Positions 12,747 through 20,861 of a stretch of DNA of 64,000 nucleotides are shown here, one piece after another; positions within the stretch are counted from its first letter, which is position 1; every line of letters starts with the position of its first letter. The position numbers were made by a program, and so were the translations under genes. Source of the DNA: Variovorax jilinensis. GTDB taxonomy: Bacteria > Pseudomonadota > Gammaproteobacteria > Burkholderiales > Burkholderiaceae_C. The DNA is taken from contig NZ_JASZYQ010000012.1 in the NCBI RefSeq assembly GCF_030316885.1, positions 1-64,000 on the forward strand, written 5' to 3'. The notes under the pieces are model-generated. The model ran no database searches, had not been told where the DNA came from, and saw only the letters and a list, made by a program, of their open reading frames with translations.

Positions 12747-13856
12747 CTACCTCTCAACCTTTTTGCGGCCGCGCGGTGCCTTCTCGATTCCCCCGAGCTG
12801 TGCTCCCAGTCTCTGCAAGGAGGTATTGGCCAATGCGTGGCTTGCTTGCAGCGAGGCGATCTCGCGCTCCGACTGCGTCTCGAGGCGCTCAATCTGCGAG
12901 GCGAGGTCGGTTGCTCGTTGTTCAGCGCCGGCGGCTCGCTCTCGCAGCGCTGCCAGTTCGACCTGCATCGCCTGCTCGCGGAGCGAGGAGGCCGCTGCCG
13001 CGTCCCGGTGGGCGGTCTTCGCATCCTGTAGTGCCATCTGAACAGAGCTCAGAGCGTTGCGCGCGTCCTCGGCATGAGTGGCATGCTTCTTCTGCGCCTT
13101 GTCGAGTTCCGCAGTGACCTGTCGCGCGGCCATGCGTTCGCGATCGATGTCGGAGAGAAGGCGGCGCTCGTGCGACAGATGGCGATCCTCGGCTTCGCTG
13201 GCAGCGCGTTGCTGGGCCTGCAGTTCCATGGCCGACTTCTCGCGCAGTGCCTCCTTGCTGGCGAGGGCTTCGTCGAGGGCCTTGCGCAGGCGCCGCACCT
13301 CGGCTTCCGATGCGCTGAGCAGCCGAGCCGATTCCAGCTGCTGCGCCTGCATCTGCGCCTCCATGGCCGTGACAGCCTGGCGCGAAGAGGTGAGGGCTTC
13401 ATCGAGCGCGACGCGCGCCTGCTCGAAGGATGCGTGTCGTTGCTGGAGCTCCGTCTCCCTATGCGCCAGGTCAGTGCGCTCCAACTCGAGGGCTCGTCGC
13501 GTGGCTTCGGTCTGCTGGATCTGCACTTGGTCGGCCTCGCGCTGGGCGACGGTCCAGAACTGCTGTGCAGCTTGGACGATGGCCAATGGAAGCTGGTGCG
13601 CCTCGCCGCTGCTGCTTGACTGCGCCGAGTGCCGGCCGTCGCCACCCAGCCGCCGGCCGAGCGTGGCGAACCAACGCTCGAGCATCGGGCTCACGGTATT
13701 GGGCGAGCCGCTGCCGATCTTCTGGCGCACGCGCTCGATGGTCGGGCGCAGGCCCTCCTGTAGAAGCGCGTCGGCGGCTTCCCTGACTTGGGCCTCCTGG
13801 ATGCCACGGCCGCTGCGGATCGGGACGATGTTGGCGCTCGAACTTCTGGGGTCCAT
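12747..13856 (-). CDS. KfrA-like DNA-binding coiled-coil protein
   Basis: 369 residues; AAGGA lies upstream of the ATG. The N-terminal 70 or so residues match the KfrA N-terminal DNA-binding domain in layout (V-R-E-A-A-D-A-L-L-Q-E-G, then R-P-T-I-E-R-V-R-Q-K-I-G-S-G-S-P-N-T-V). They are followed by about 270 residues of continuous Ala/Glu/Gln/Arg-rich coiled coil, ending in a basic R-G-R-K-K-V. KfrA of IncP plasmids is an autorepressing DNA-binding protein thought to help plasmid maintenance. Here it is divergent from a tyrosine recombinase with palindromes between them, which points to an integrated element rather than a house-keeping role. A link to element maintenance or recombination control is inference. 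Confidence 0.82.
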   Translation of the reverse strand: MDPRSSSANIVPIRSGRGIQEAQVREAADALLQEGLRPTIERVRQKIGSGSPNTVSPMLERWFATLGRRLGGDGRHSAQSSSSGEAHQLPLAIVQAAQQFWTVAQREADQVQIQQTEATRRALELERTDLAHRETELQQRHASFEQARVALDEALTSSRQAVTAMEAQMQAQQLESARLLSASEAEVRRLRKALDEALASKEALREKSAMELQAQQRAASEAEDRHLSHERRLLSDIDRERMAARQVTAELDKAQKKHATHAEDARNALSSVQMALQDAKTAHRDAAAASSLREQAMQVELAALRERAAGAEQRATDLASQIERLETQSEREIASLQASHALANTSLQRLGAQLGGIEKAPRGRKKVER

Positions 13857-13884
13857 GGTTGATCCTTGCCTGGTTTCTTGCTTT

Positions 13885-13903
13885 CGATAATAATAGATTA
13901 TCG
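13885..13903. promoter_or_regulatory. Inverted repeat CGATAAT-N5-ATTATCG, likely KfrA operator
   Basis: A perfect 7-base inverted repeat with a 5-base spacer lies 28 bases upstream of the KfrA-like start, in an AT-rich island of the otherwise GC-rich divergent promoter region. Autoregulation by the adjacent KfrA-like protein is the natural reading but is inferred. Confidence 0.55.
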
Positions 13904-13934
13904 GAAACTATATAGAATATACGTTAGACATCAT

Positions 13935-13945
13935 ACATGGCATGT
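13935..13945. promoter_or_regulatory. Palindrome ACATGGCATGT in the kfrA-int intergenic region
   Basis: A perfect 5-1-5 palindrome lies about 80 bases upstream of the recombinase start and 80 from the KfrA-like start. It could be a second operator or part of a recombination site; the sequence does not decide between these. Confidence 0.35.
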
Positions 13946-14023
13946 GTGATAAATAACGATAAGGCGGTTTGAAGCGAACTTCGTTGTCGCTGTCCGCCAA
14001 GGCAATGCCGCTGGAGCTCGCCC

Positions 14024-15166
14024 ATGAAATCTGCTGAGAAAACGTCGCCGTCCCAGGTGCCCAAGGTGTCCAAGGCCCTAGTGCCTTTGAAAAGCGACCA
14101 CGCGCTGCTAGATCCCAGCCAGCTGTCGGACATGGCCGAAGAAGCCGCGCACGACTTGATGGCCGAGGGCGAGTCGGACAACACGCGCCTGGCGTACCGC
14201 GCGGCCATGCGCTACTGGGCCGCCTGGTTCGGCGCGCGGTACGGACGGCAGATGGCGCTGCCGGTTGCCGTTCCTGTCGTCGTCCAGTTCATCGTCGACC
14301 ACGCCCAGCGCTCGACAAAGGCGGGCCTCGAGCACCAACTGCCGCCCGAGATCGACCAGGCGCTGGTGGAAGCCGGCTTCAAGGGCAAGCTCGGGGCGCC
14401 GGCATTGAACACCCTAGTGCACCGGGTCTCGGTGCTCTCGATGGCGCACCACGTGTCCAAGCAGCCCAATCCGTGCGTCGACCCTGCGGTGAAGGCGCTC
14501 TTGAGCAAGACAAGAAAGGCCTATGCGAAGCGCAACGCCCTGCCCCACAAGCAGCGTGCGCTGACGAAAGAGCCGCTGGAGGCGGTGCTGGAGACCTGCG
14601 ACGACTCGCTGAAAGGAAAACGCGACCGCGCCCTTCTCCTCTTTGCCTGGGCCTCGGGCGGGCGCCGGCGCTCGGAGGTGTCAGAAGCTGTCTTCGAGAA
14701 CCTCCACCGCGGGGATGAAGGCGCCTACCTGTACACGCTGGCGAGTTCGAAGACGAACCACAACGGGAAAATCCGGGCGGAGGACGTGAAGCCAGTGGTG
14801 GGGTCGGCTGCCATGGCGCTCGAAGCTTGGCTCAAGGCGAGCGGGATCTCATCGGGGCCCCTCTTCCGGCGGATCCTCAAGAACGGCAAGTTGGGCACCG
14901 ATGGGCTCTCGGGGACGGCGGTGCGGGACATCGTGAAGGCGCGGTGTGCCCTGGCGGGTGTGGGAGAGGATTTCTCTGCGCATTCGCTGCGGTCGGGGTT
15001 CGTGACCGAAGCGGGAAGGCAGAACATGCCGCTTCAGGAAACGATGGCGATGACGGGGCATCGGAGCACGGACACCGTCGCGGGGTATTTCAGAGCGGGG
15101 GCGGCGCAGGTTAGTGCGGTGGCTCGGATGATGGACTTGGGGAAACAGGACTCCGACAAGGCCTAA
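14024..15166 (+). CDS. Tyrosine recombinase / site-specific integrase
   Basis: 380 residues. The N-terminal SAM-like core-binding part (about 40-190) contains N-T-R-L-A-Y-R-A-A-M-R-Y-W. The catalytic domain shows the family residues: Arg in A-S-G-G-R-R-R-S-E-V, H-S-L-R-S-G-F (HxxR), and G-H-R-S-T-D-T-V-A-G-Y-F with His and the nucleophilic Tyr. The length suits integrases of genomic islands. GGAG precedes the ATG at 14024. It is divergent from the KfrA-like gene. No tRNA is visible beside it, so the attachment site is not evident. It is probably the integrase of the accessory region to its right. Confidence 0.9.
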   Translation: MKSAEKTSPSQVPKVSKALVPLKSDHALLDPSQLSDMAEEAAHDLMAEGESDNTRLAYRAAMRYWAAWFGARYGRQMALPVAVPVVVQFIVDHAQRSTKAGLEHQLPPEIDQALVEAGFKGKLGAPALNTLVHRVSVLSMAHHVSKQPNPCVDPAVKALLSKTRKAYAKRNALPHKQRALTKEPLEAVLETCDDSLKGKRDRALLLFAWASGGRRRSEVSEAVFENLHRGDEGAYLYTLASSKTNHNGKIRAEDVKPVVGSAAMALEAWLKASGISSGPLFRRILKNGKLGTDGLSGTAVRDIVKARCALAGVGEDFSAHSLRSGFVTEAGRQNMPLQETMAMTGHRSTDTVAGYFRAGAAQVSAVARMMDLGKQDSDKA

Positions 15167-15364
15167 ATGGGTCGTTCGGCCATTGAGTGCCGTACGGTCA
15201 ACGTTGGAAAGCTCGTCAACCAAGCGAGCAGATCAGAGATTGAACGCGAAACGTATTTTGCTCAATCGCTGGCGCGTTTGCCATCTCAATGCTCGCGCCC
15301 AACAACCGGCGCCAGGTCCTTCGATCGGCGTCGGCAATGTTATTACGTCCGGCCTTAGCTCGCG

Positions 15365-15597
15365 ATGCAGATGCTCGGTGCCGTAGGTCAGTCCGAGCGC
15401 GCGCTGACCCGCGGGCGCCAGAGAGAAGGCATCGCGATCGCCAAAGCTAAGGGCGTCTACAAGGGTCGGAAGCCCGTCTTGGACGAGCAGGCACGCGTGG
15501 CGCTCCGCCAGGAGGCGGTACAGGGCATTTCAAAGGTGGATATCGCACAGACGCGTGGCGCTCCCGCGCGAGCGTGTACGAATACCTGAAATCCTAA
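15365..15597 (+). pseudogene. C-terminal relic of a serine recombinase (resolvase/invertase)
   Basis: The segment L-G-A-V-G-Q-S-E-R-A-L-T-R followed by R-Q-R-E-G-I-A-I-A-K and K-G-V-Y-K-G-R-K-P is the hallmark end of the resolvase catalytic domain. It leads into a HTH tail that changes frame near 15550 (R-A-S-V-Y-E-Y-L-K-S reads in another frame to TAA at 15595). The N-terminal catalytic-serine half is absent and an in-frame stop lies just upstream. This is a non-functional remnant of a mobile element. Confidence 0.8.
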
Positions 15598-15779
15598 AGT
15601 TTCGGCACGCTAAGAATGCCACGTGGCCCAAACCTAGTGCATCGCAATCGGGAGCCACGATCAAATGAGGTTACGATTTGTATTGATCCTGACGGGAAGC
15701 CAGCGGGGTTCGCGTCACGCGATCGGGTCACAAGTCAAACCTGCGGGTTGCAATCAGCCTGCGCAGAAGGAGGAGCGCA

Positions 15780-16715
15780 GTGCGAGCGAAATCTTCAGAC
15801 AGGAACAGTGCAAACCGTCAAGACGAGTTTCCTGTTTCTGCGCCCTCCACTTTTGGCGACTACCAAGCGATGGTTGAACGCACGAACGAGCGCCCTTCCA
15901 GAGCGGTCGCGTTGATGGGCCTCGTCGGAGAAGTTGGCGATCTTCACAGCATGATGAAGAAACTCCTGCTTCAGAAGGACAATCCAGCTTTTCGCGGCGA
16001 ACTGCGTGAGGAGTTTGGCGATCTTCTGTGGTACCTGACGAGCCTTGCTTCGCTCTACGGTATTTCACTTGAGGAAATTGCCAAGGCGAACTCGGAGAAA
16101 GCTGAATCGCTTTACTCCAAGGGAGGCGTCAACACTTTCGATGCAGAGTTCCCCGCCGACGAACGCCTGCCAAGGCGGTTCACGGTGAACTTTTACGAGA
16201 AGCCGCTGGAACACGGGTTGTACGTGAAGGTCTCAGTGAACGATGTGGTCATCGGAGATGCACTGACCGACAACTCACATAACGATGATGGCTACCGGTT
16301 CCATGACGTTTTCCACCTCGCATATGCCGCGGTTCTTGGGTGGTCACCAGTTTGCAGATCACTGTTGAAGCGGAAACGAAAGTCGAACATAAAAGTTGAC
16401 GAGGTCGAAGACGGCGCCCGAGCAAGCATCATTGAAGAAGCAATCTCTATTCTGGTTTTCAATCAAGCGGAGGAACGGGGTTGGTATGCAGACAAGGGCT
16501 CAATCGACATTGGCCTACTAAAGGCTATCCGCCGCATCTGCTCGGGGCTAGAGGTCCGGGCTTGTACCGCAAAACAGTGGCAAGACGCGATCTGTCAAGG
16601 TTATGCAGCATTCATGGAACTTAAGAAGAACGGCGGTGGTGATGTGACTGTCGATCTTGCAAGGCAACGAATCACCTATCGCTCGCCAACCGCGCCGAAA
16701 GCTCAAACGCTATGA
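15780..16715 (+). CDS. MazG-like NTP pyrophosphohydrolase with C-terminal extension
   Basis: 311 residues from a GTG start preceded by AAGGAGG. Residues 25-105 are an all-alpha MazG-type domain: metal-binding E51-x-x-D54 (G-E-V-G-D-L) and E78-x-x-D81 (E-E-F-G-D-L-L-W-Y-L). The rest matches the pattern of MazG C-terminal extensions, including H-D-V-F-H-L-A-Y-A-A-V-L-G-W and E-E-A-I-S-I-L-V-F. Family knowledge: these enzymes split (d)NTPs to NMP and pyrophosphate, often for damaged or modified nucleotides. The stop overlaps the next ATG (ATGA), so it is the first gene of a coupled three-gene unit. G+C is visibly lower than in flanking catabolic genes (16201-16260 counts 33/60 by eye). A role in nucleotide-based phage defence or DNA-base modification is inference. 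Confidence 0.85.
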   Translation: MRAKSSDRNSANRQDEFPVSAPSTFGDYQAMVERTNERPSRAVALMGLVGEVGDLHSMMKKLLLQKDNPAFRGELREEFGDLLWYLTSLASLYGISLEEIAKANSEKAESLYSKGGVNTFDAEFPADERLPRRFTVNFYEKPLEHGLYVKVSVNDVVIGDALTDNSHNDDGYRFHDVFHLAYAAVLGWSPVCRSLLKRKRKSNIKVDEVEDGARASIIEEAISILVFNQAEERGWYADKGSIDIGLLKAIRRICSGLEVRACTAKQWQDAICQGYAAFMELKKNGGGDVTVDLARQRITYRSPTAPKAQTL

Positions 16716-17419
16716 CGGTAAGTACAGTCCATGGCACAAATGCTCTGGAGGCGTGGCAAGCAGGGTGTGAGCTATTGCTTAAGTGCAACGGTGAGATAAG
16801 CAATCTCCTCACGACTATAGACCAGCCCTGCATCGCAGGCGATGAATGGCTTCAGCATCACTCGCCTGCACTTCACAAGGGCGGTGCCGACGTGGCCCGT
16901 GACGTTGCAAACACCTTGTTCCCGCAGCGGACGTACGAACGATCGGCCAACCGCACAGAGTTCTATGCACGCTATCTCAACGCCCATGATCGTGCCCACA
17001 AATGGCAGAGGGGTCGACATGCATGGGGCACCTACTTCGAGCGGCTCGTTCGATTTCCGGCGTCAGGCGTGAACCAACTCGATCGCGTTGTGGAGAAGCT
17101 GAATACCTGGCCTCAGCGGAGCACCACTGGCCTGGTGTTTCATTTGTCGTCGCCGGCGTTCGACGCGCCAAGAACGCGTGGAGGGCCCTGCCTTCAGTTC
17201 GTGGAGATTCTGTGGAACGCGAACGACACACTTGATTTCGTGGTCGTCTACCGAAATCACGACTTCTTCAACAAGGTTCTCGGAAACTACGTCGGCCTTG
17301 GTAGATTGCTCAAATTCATTTGCACGGAATCTGGCAAGCAGCCGGGCAAGCTGGTCTGCCATTCGGTCCACGCCTACCGTGACTCCACACAGCAGCAGTT
17401 GCGTGCCTTAATTCAATGA
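16712..17419 (+). CDS. Thymidylate-synthase-fold nucleotide enzyme
   Basis: 235 residues; the ATG overlaps the upstream stop by ATGA. The C-terminal half matches the thymidylate synthase catalytic order: G-G-P-C with Cys160 as the candidate nucleophile, then L-D-F-V-V-V-Y-R181-N-H-D184-F (phosphate and substrate Arg/Asp), G-N192-Y-V-G-L-G-R-L-L, and S-V-H220-A-Y222. Each has a counterpart in ThyA (Cys146, Arg166, Asp169, Asn177, His207, Tyr209). The N-terminal 110 residues do not resemble ThyA, so it is more likely a divergent pyrimidine-methylating or hydroxymethylating relative than the house-keeping enzyme. Alignment was done by eye. It sits between a nucleotide pyrophosphatase and a DNA-glycosylase-family protein. 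Confidence 0.72.
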   Translation: MTVSTVHGTNALEAWQAGCELLLKCNGEISNLLTTIDQPCIAGDEWLQHHSPALHKGGADVARDVANTLFPQRTYERSANRTEFYARYLNAHDRAHKWQRGRHAWGTYFERLVRFPASGVNQLDRVVEKLNTWPQRSTTGLVFHLSSPAFDAPRTRGGPCLQFVEILWNANDTLDFVVVYRNHDFFNKVLGNYVGLGRLLKFICTESGKQPGKLVCHSVHAYRDSTQQQLRALIQ

Positions 17420-18543
17420 CAGCTGACGCGAAAGCTCTGAAGTTCGTCGATCTCGTCAATCGCGTTGTCGCTTGCACCCGATGCCCTCGCATGGCCGACA
17501 GTGCCAGGGTTCTAGGCCCAGGCTGCGGCCCGCTAAAAGCGCCGCTTGTATTCGTTGGTGAGGCACCCGGACGCCTTGGGGCGGACGGGTCGCATCTTCC
17601 TTTTCACGGAGACAAATCAGGACATAACTTCGAGAGGCTGATCGAACAAGTCGGTATCAGCCGCTATGAGGTTTTCGTCACCAACGCAGTCCTCTGCAAT
17701 CCAAAAGACGAGCGAGGGAACAATGCCACTCCTTCGCCCGCAGAGATCGCAAACTGTGCGCCGTTTCTTCGAGAGACGCTCGAACTTGTCGATCCTGCTG
17801 TCGTGGTGACACTTGGCGCTGTGGCCCTGAAAGCATGCAGCCTGCTCGAGCCGCACTCCCTGTCGCTTCGGGAGCACGTCCGGACTGCGAATGTTTGGAT
17901 GAAACGAACATTGATCCCAGCCTACCACCCCGGCCAACGAGCAATGATTCACCGTAGCTTTGCGAACCAGCTTAGCGACTACCAGTACGTGGCTGAGACC
18001 CTGAGGCGGCAGAGGCAGCCAAAGCGGAAAGTATCAAGTTCCAAGCCGCGGCCCGACGCCGCCAAACTAGGAATAGTCGCTAGGCGCATCCTGGAGGGCA
18101 AAGCAGAAGGTCTGAGTTATTTTGCGCTACACAAGCTTTGCTTCCTCGCAGAACTGGCTTCGCTTGAAGCGAATGGCGAACGCATGACCAATGCCTACGT
18201 CGTTCGGCAAAAGGACGGCCCATACTTCGTTGACCTGCACGCTGCCAAGCTCCCACAACTCATAGAGGGTGTTCAGCTTCGATCGGAGGGAGGGAAATTG
18301 ATGCTCGCATTGCCCAGTCAGCTCGCGCTTGAAGATGAGGCTGCCCTGACCGCGCCAGCGTTGAGCCTCAGCGACCGCGCCACAGTGGACTCGGTTCTTG
18401 AAAAGTATGGCCACTTGTCCGACGCAGAACTGAAACGAACCGTCTATCTCAGCCATGTCATGCGTGACCTACTTCGTCAGGAAAGAGCCACGGGGGCGAA
18501 CCTCTACAACGCTGCCGTGCTTCCATTCAAATCTCAGACATAG
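17416..18543 (+). CDS. Uracil-DNA glycosylase family (4/5-type) protein with C-terminal extension
   Basis: 375 residues; start overlaps the upstream stop by ATGA. Residues 1-200 are a UDG superfamily domain of the iron-sulfur type: C20-x-x-C23, motif 1 F-V-G-E-A-P-G-R-x-G, C94 and C114 as the other likely cluster ligands, and the H171-P-G motif 2 region. The last 160 residues form a separate domain with a pattern recalling DUF4065/Panacea (F-A-L-H-K-L-C-F-L-A-E, then K-D-G-P-Y-F-V-D-L); this second match is weak. Family knowledge: such enzymes cut uracil or related bases from DNA. Coupled to NTP-pyrophosphatase and TS-like genes, it may act on an unusual base produced or excluded by its partners. 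The function of the unit is not known to me. Confidence 0.8.
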   Translation: MTADAKALKFVDLVNRVVACTRCPRMADSARVLGPGCGPLKAPLVFVGEAPGRLGADGSHLPFHGDKSGHNFERLIEQVGISRYEVFVTNAVLCNPKDERGNNATPSPAEIANCAPFLRETLELVDPAVVVTLGAVALKACSLLEPHSLSLREHVRTANVWMKRTLIPAYHPGQRAMIHRSFANQLSDYQYVAETLRRQRQPKRKVSSSKPRPDAAKLGIVARRILEGKAEGLSYFALHKLCFLAELASLEANGERMTNAYVVRQKDGPYFVDLHAAKLPQLIEGVQLRSEGGKLMLALPSQLALEDEAALTAPALSLSDRATVDSVLEKYGHLSDAELKRTVYLSHVMRDLLRQERATGANLYNAAVLPFKSQT

Positions 18544-18767
18544 ATGGTCTGACGCGACGACTTCTCCGCAGCGTTCTCTAGCCATGCCGCGTCCGCAGCA
18601 TCGGCCTTGGCCGTTGCGAGCATCCGGTTGACCCTGGGCACCAGCGAGTCGGGCACGCGCATCACAAGGGTTGGCTCCCGATACGGTGGGCCCGATAAGA
18701 TCTCGCGGTTGTTCGACTGGCTTGAGCCGTTACGGCAGCCAAGTTGAAGCGATTCAGCGGCAGCCAT
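18534..18767 (-). CDS. Small hypothetical protein, tail-to-tail with the UDG-family gene
   Basis: 77 residues from the ATG at 18767; the end overlaps the UDG-family stop by about ten bases. The core P-T-L-V-M-R-V-P-D-S-L-V-P-R-V-N-R-M-L resembles short segments seen in plasmid and phage hypothetical proteins that carry a similar M-R-V-P-x-x-x-x-P-x-V motif. It has no signal peptide or membrane span. No function is assigned; it may be a truncated copy. Confidence 0.4.
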   Translation of the reverse strand: MAAAESLQLGCRNGSSQSNNREILSGPPYREPTLVMRVPDSLVPRVNRMLATAKADAADAAWLENAAEKSSRQTIYV

Positions 18768-18976
18768 GGCAATACTCCAGTCGTGTGGCTCCAAAATTAG
18801 TTGACTATCGTCGGCGGCCGTCGATCTCTGAGCTGGCGAGCCTCGCAGCAAGTTGCAAAGTCGCCGGCCGCCGCATCCGACATCGACTTGCGCGCCCTGC
18901 TGGTCCGAGATTCCCGCGCAGAAGGACTACTGCGCTAAACACAATCTAAGCCAAGTTTTGTGAGACATCGGTACGC

Positions 18977-20149
18977 CTAAAAGTAAACCTCTCCGGGACC
19001 CTCGTTCCAGACCACCGCATCAATCCCTGGAAAGCGGGCCTTATATTCATCGACTACCCTCTGAGATGTTTCGGGAAAGCAGACGATCACCTTCTTGCCG
19101 GTAGCCAATGCGTCTTGTATTCGTGGTCCGAGATCACCGAGGTGACTGATCATTGTTGCCGTGTCGGCGACCAGGAACAGCGTCTCACACTCGGACTTGG
19201 AAGCTAGCGCCCTCTGAAATTCTTGCGACTCGATATCGCGCGAGGCAGCCCCTACGTTCCAGTCGGGAACGGGAATGTCAAACGAACAAGGGTTTTGATC
19301 CAGGGCCACCTCTCTATTCAGTTTGAGCATCAATCGGCACTCTCGTTGCCCATTCGCTACTTGAAGCAGAACGGGAGGGCAGCCGATCAGCTCCGCGACA
19401 CCACGATACGTAAAAAGCCCACCGCCCAAGAGTGTCTCCTTTGGCTTCAAGCTCTCAAGATCAAATGCGATGCCGTTGTCCCGGATTGCAACACTGTGCG
19501 AAGAAAACTCCAGTTCAGTCGTCGTGGCTCGTCCATGCTCAAAGGCGTTCAGCATGTGCTCATAGGCAAAGTCTCTTGCAGCCTGCCAAGCCTCCAGCGG
19601 CATGAACGCTGCGATCCAAGAATGCAAAAACACAGCATGCACTTTCTTAGACGTAGGCATCTTATTGAAGCCTACCTTGTCTGGCGCCAGACCAAGCTCG
19701 CCGACGGCCAGCTTTAGAGAGGTCTCAATGCCCCTCGACTGCGCAAGCTCCGCTCTGCGGATAGCAACCGTGCGCCAGTGCTTGAGCAACGGCACACTGA
19801 AGGTCTCCTCATCGGTATCAATGAGCTTGGCGTGCGCCGCGCAGCACCAGATACCGTTCTCAAATGCGCCTCTGGCCCCCTTGGACAGCGTTGAGTCGTA
19901 TCGACGAGCTCCAGGCCCTGCTGCGGCAGCAGTAATATGAGCCGCTGCACCTGTTCTAGCCGAAGCCGCTCCGGACTTTTCTTTGCTGGGGCCAATCGTG
20001 CTTTTGTCGCACCCGGGGAAGGAGCATCGGTCCCCGGCCTGCTCACGCAGCTGTTTCTTCACCGCGGCGCTGAAATCGTCTCGCGCAGAGTGCGTCTTGG
20101 TCGATTTCTTTGCTGGCGGCTTGACCTGTGCTTTTGGTTGGTTTGGCAT
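18977..20149 (-). CDS. HNH nuclease - GHKL-type ATPase fusion protein
   Basis: 390 residues from the ATG at 20149 (an upstream in-frame ATG at 20305 gives a poor leader). Residues 35-125 fit an HNH nuclease: C42-x4-C47, A-A-A-H71-I, then E-N98-G-I-W-C-C-A-A-H106-A-K-L-I-D. Residues about 215-300 carry a GHKL ATPase signature: E-H-M-L-N-A-F-E-H-G (N box) and I-R-D-N-G-I-A-F-D (D-x-G box), followed by a G-G-G-L-F loop. The last 110 residues read as an alpha/beta domain with no recognisable motif. Such nuclease-ATPase fusions fit sensors or effectors of defence, but no experimental parallel is known to me. It is divergent from a decayed NYN-domain gene. Confidence 0.7.
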   Translation of the reverse strand: MPNQPKAQVKPPAKKSTKTHSARDDFSAAVKKQLREQAGDRCSFPGCDKSTIGPSKEKSGAASARTGAAAHITAAAAGPGARRYDSTLSKGARGAFENGIWCCAAHAKLIDTDEETFSVPLLKHWRTVAIRRAELAQSRGIETSLKLAVGELGLAPDKVGFNKMPTSKKVHAVFLHSWIAAFMPLEAWQAARDFAYEHMLNAFEHGRATTTELEFSSHSVAIRDNGIAFDLESLKPKETLLGGGLFTYRGVAELIGCPPVLLQVANGQRECRLMLKLNREVALDQNPCSFDIPVPDWNVGAASRDIESQEFQRALASKSECETLFLVADTATMISHLGDLGPRIQDALATGKKVIVCFPETSQRVVDEYKARFPGIDAVVWNEGPGEVYF

Positions 20150-20221
20150 GCGGAATCGTACTTGGTTCGGCGATTCGTAGATCGTATGTGCAGCTCGACG
20201 TTGCTCAGAGGAGAAAAAAGG

Positions 20222-20500
20222 ATGAGCCAAATTGATGTCGGCGCCAACGCGCGCGTCGCGGTGCTTGTTGATTGCGACAAGACCACGCCGGAGGTTCTTG
20301 AACATGCGCTGCGTGCAGTCATCACGGTTGCCGAGGACCTAGGCTGCGAGCGCTCGGTCGTCAAAAGGCCATGCCGCCGGACTCAGAGAGCCTACTCGCG
20401 CGGTACGCAGCGGCGGGCATCACATTGATCCCCAACCATTGCCCTGAATTGTGGAAAGCGAAGGATGGCGCGAGACCGGCCGCCTGTACCTGATTCGGCC
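20222..20500 (+). pseudogene. Decayed NYN/PIN-like nuclease gene
   Basis: An ATG at 20222, with GAGAAAAAAGG just upstream, begins a segment V-A-V-L-V-D-C-D-K-T-T-P-E-V-L-E-H-A-L that fits the N-terminus of NYN-domain (LabA-like) proteins, where Asp in D-C-D/D is catalytic. After about 50 residues the frame is lost. A continuation (L-A-R-Y-A-A-A-G-I-T, then K-A-K-D-G-A) appears in another frame and ends near 20490. The acidic residues of the second half are missing, so the product is unlikely to be active. Confidence 0.55.
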
Positions 20501-20861
20501 CAAAGCCAAACTGCCAAGCGCCGATAGCTGGAGGGTCTTTCCTGCGGCCTGAAGCCGCTGCGATGAACAAGGAGTCCGATCGTCCATGCAAGCCCATCCA
20601 CCCTTCCCGCTTGTCCCCGTGTTTGGGCATCGCTGCGCACTAACAAACTAAGTCCTCGTCTGATGCTCGTCGATGTCTGCAGGCTGCGGTAGACCGCTCT
20701 GCAACAGCCCCTGCGGCCAAACGTTCTCGCCAGTGACCGGCAGGAACGGGCCATCAACGCAGCTCTCAGGCACGCCGGACTTCCGTTCTAGGCTGGTTAC
20801 AGCCACCCAACAACTTTAGTCTTTTAGGAGTGACCATTGTATGACCCGATAGACCCCGGAT
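20501..20861. other. Intergenic stretch, no gene recognised
   Basis: Overlapping ORFs on the minus strand here are Arg/Ser-rich with no domain and look like noise. Fragments of decayed coding sequence from the NYN relic may extend into it. Confidence 0.3.

Noticed and set aside
20392-20757. Minus-strand 121-codon open frame
   Set aside because: Ser/Arg-rich translation, no ribosome site, and it overlaps the NYN relic.
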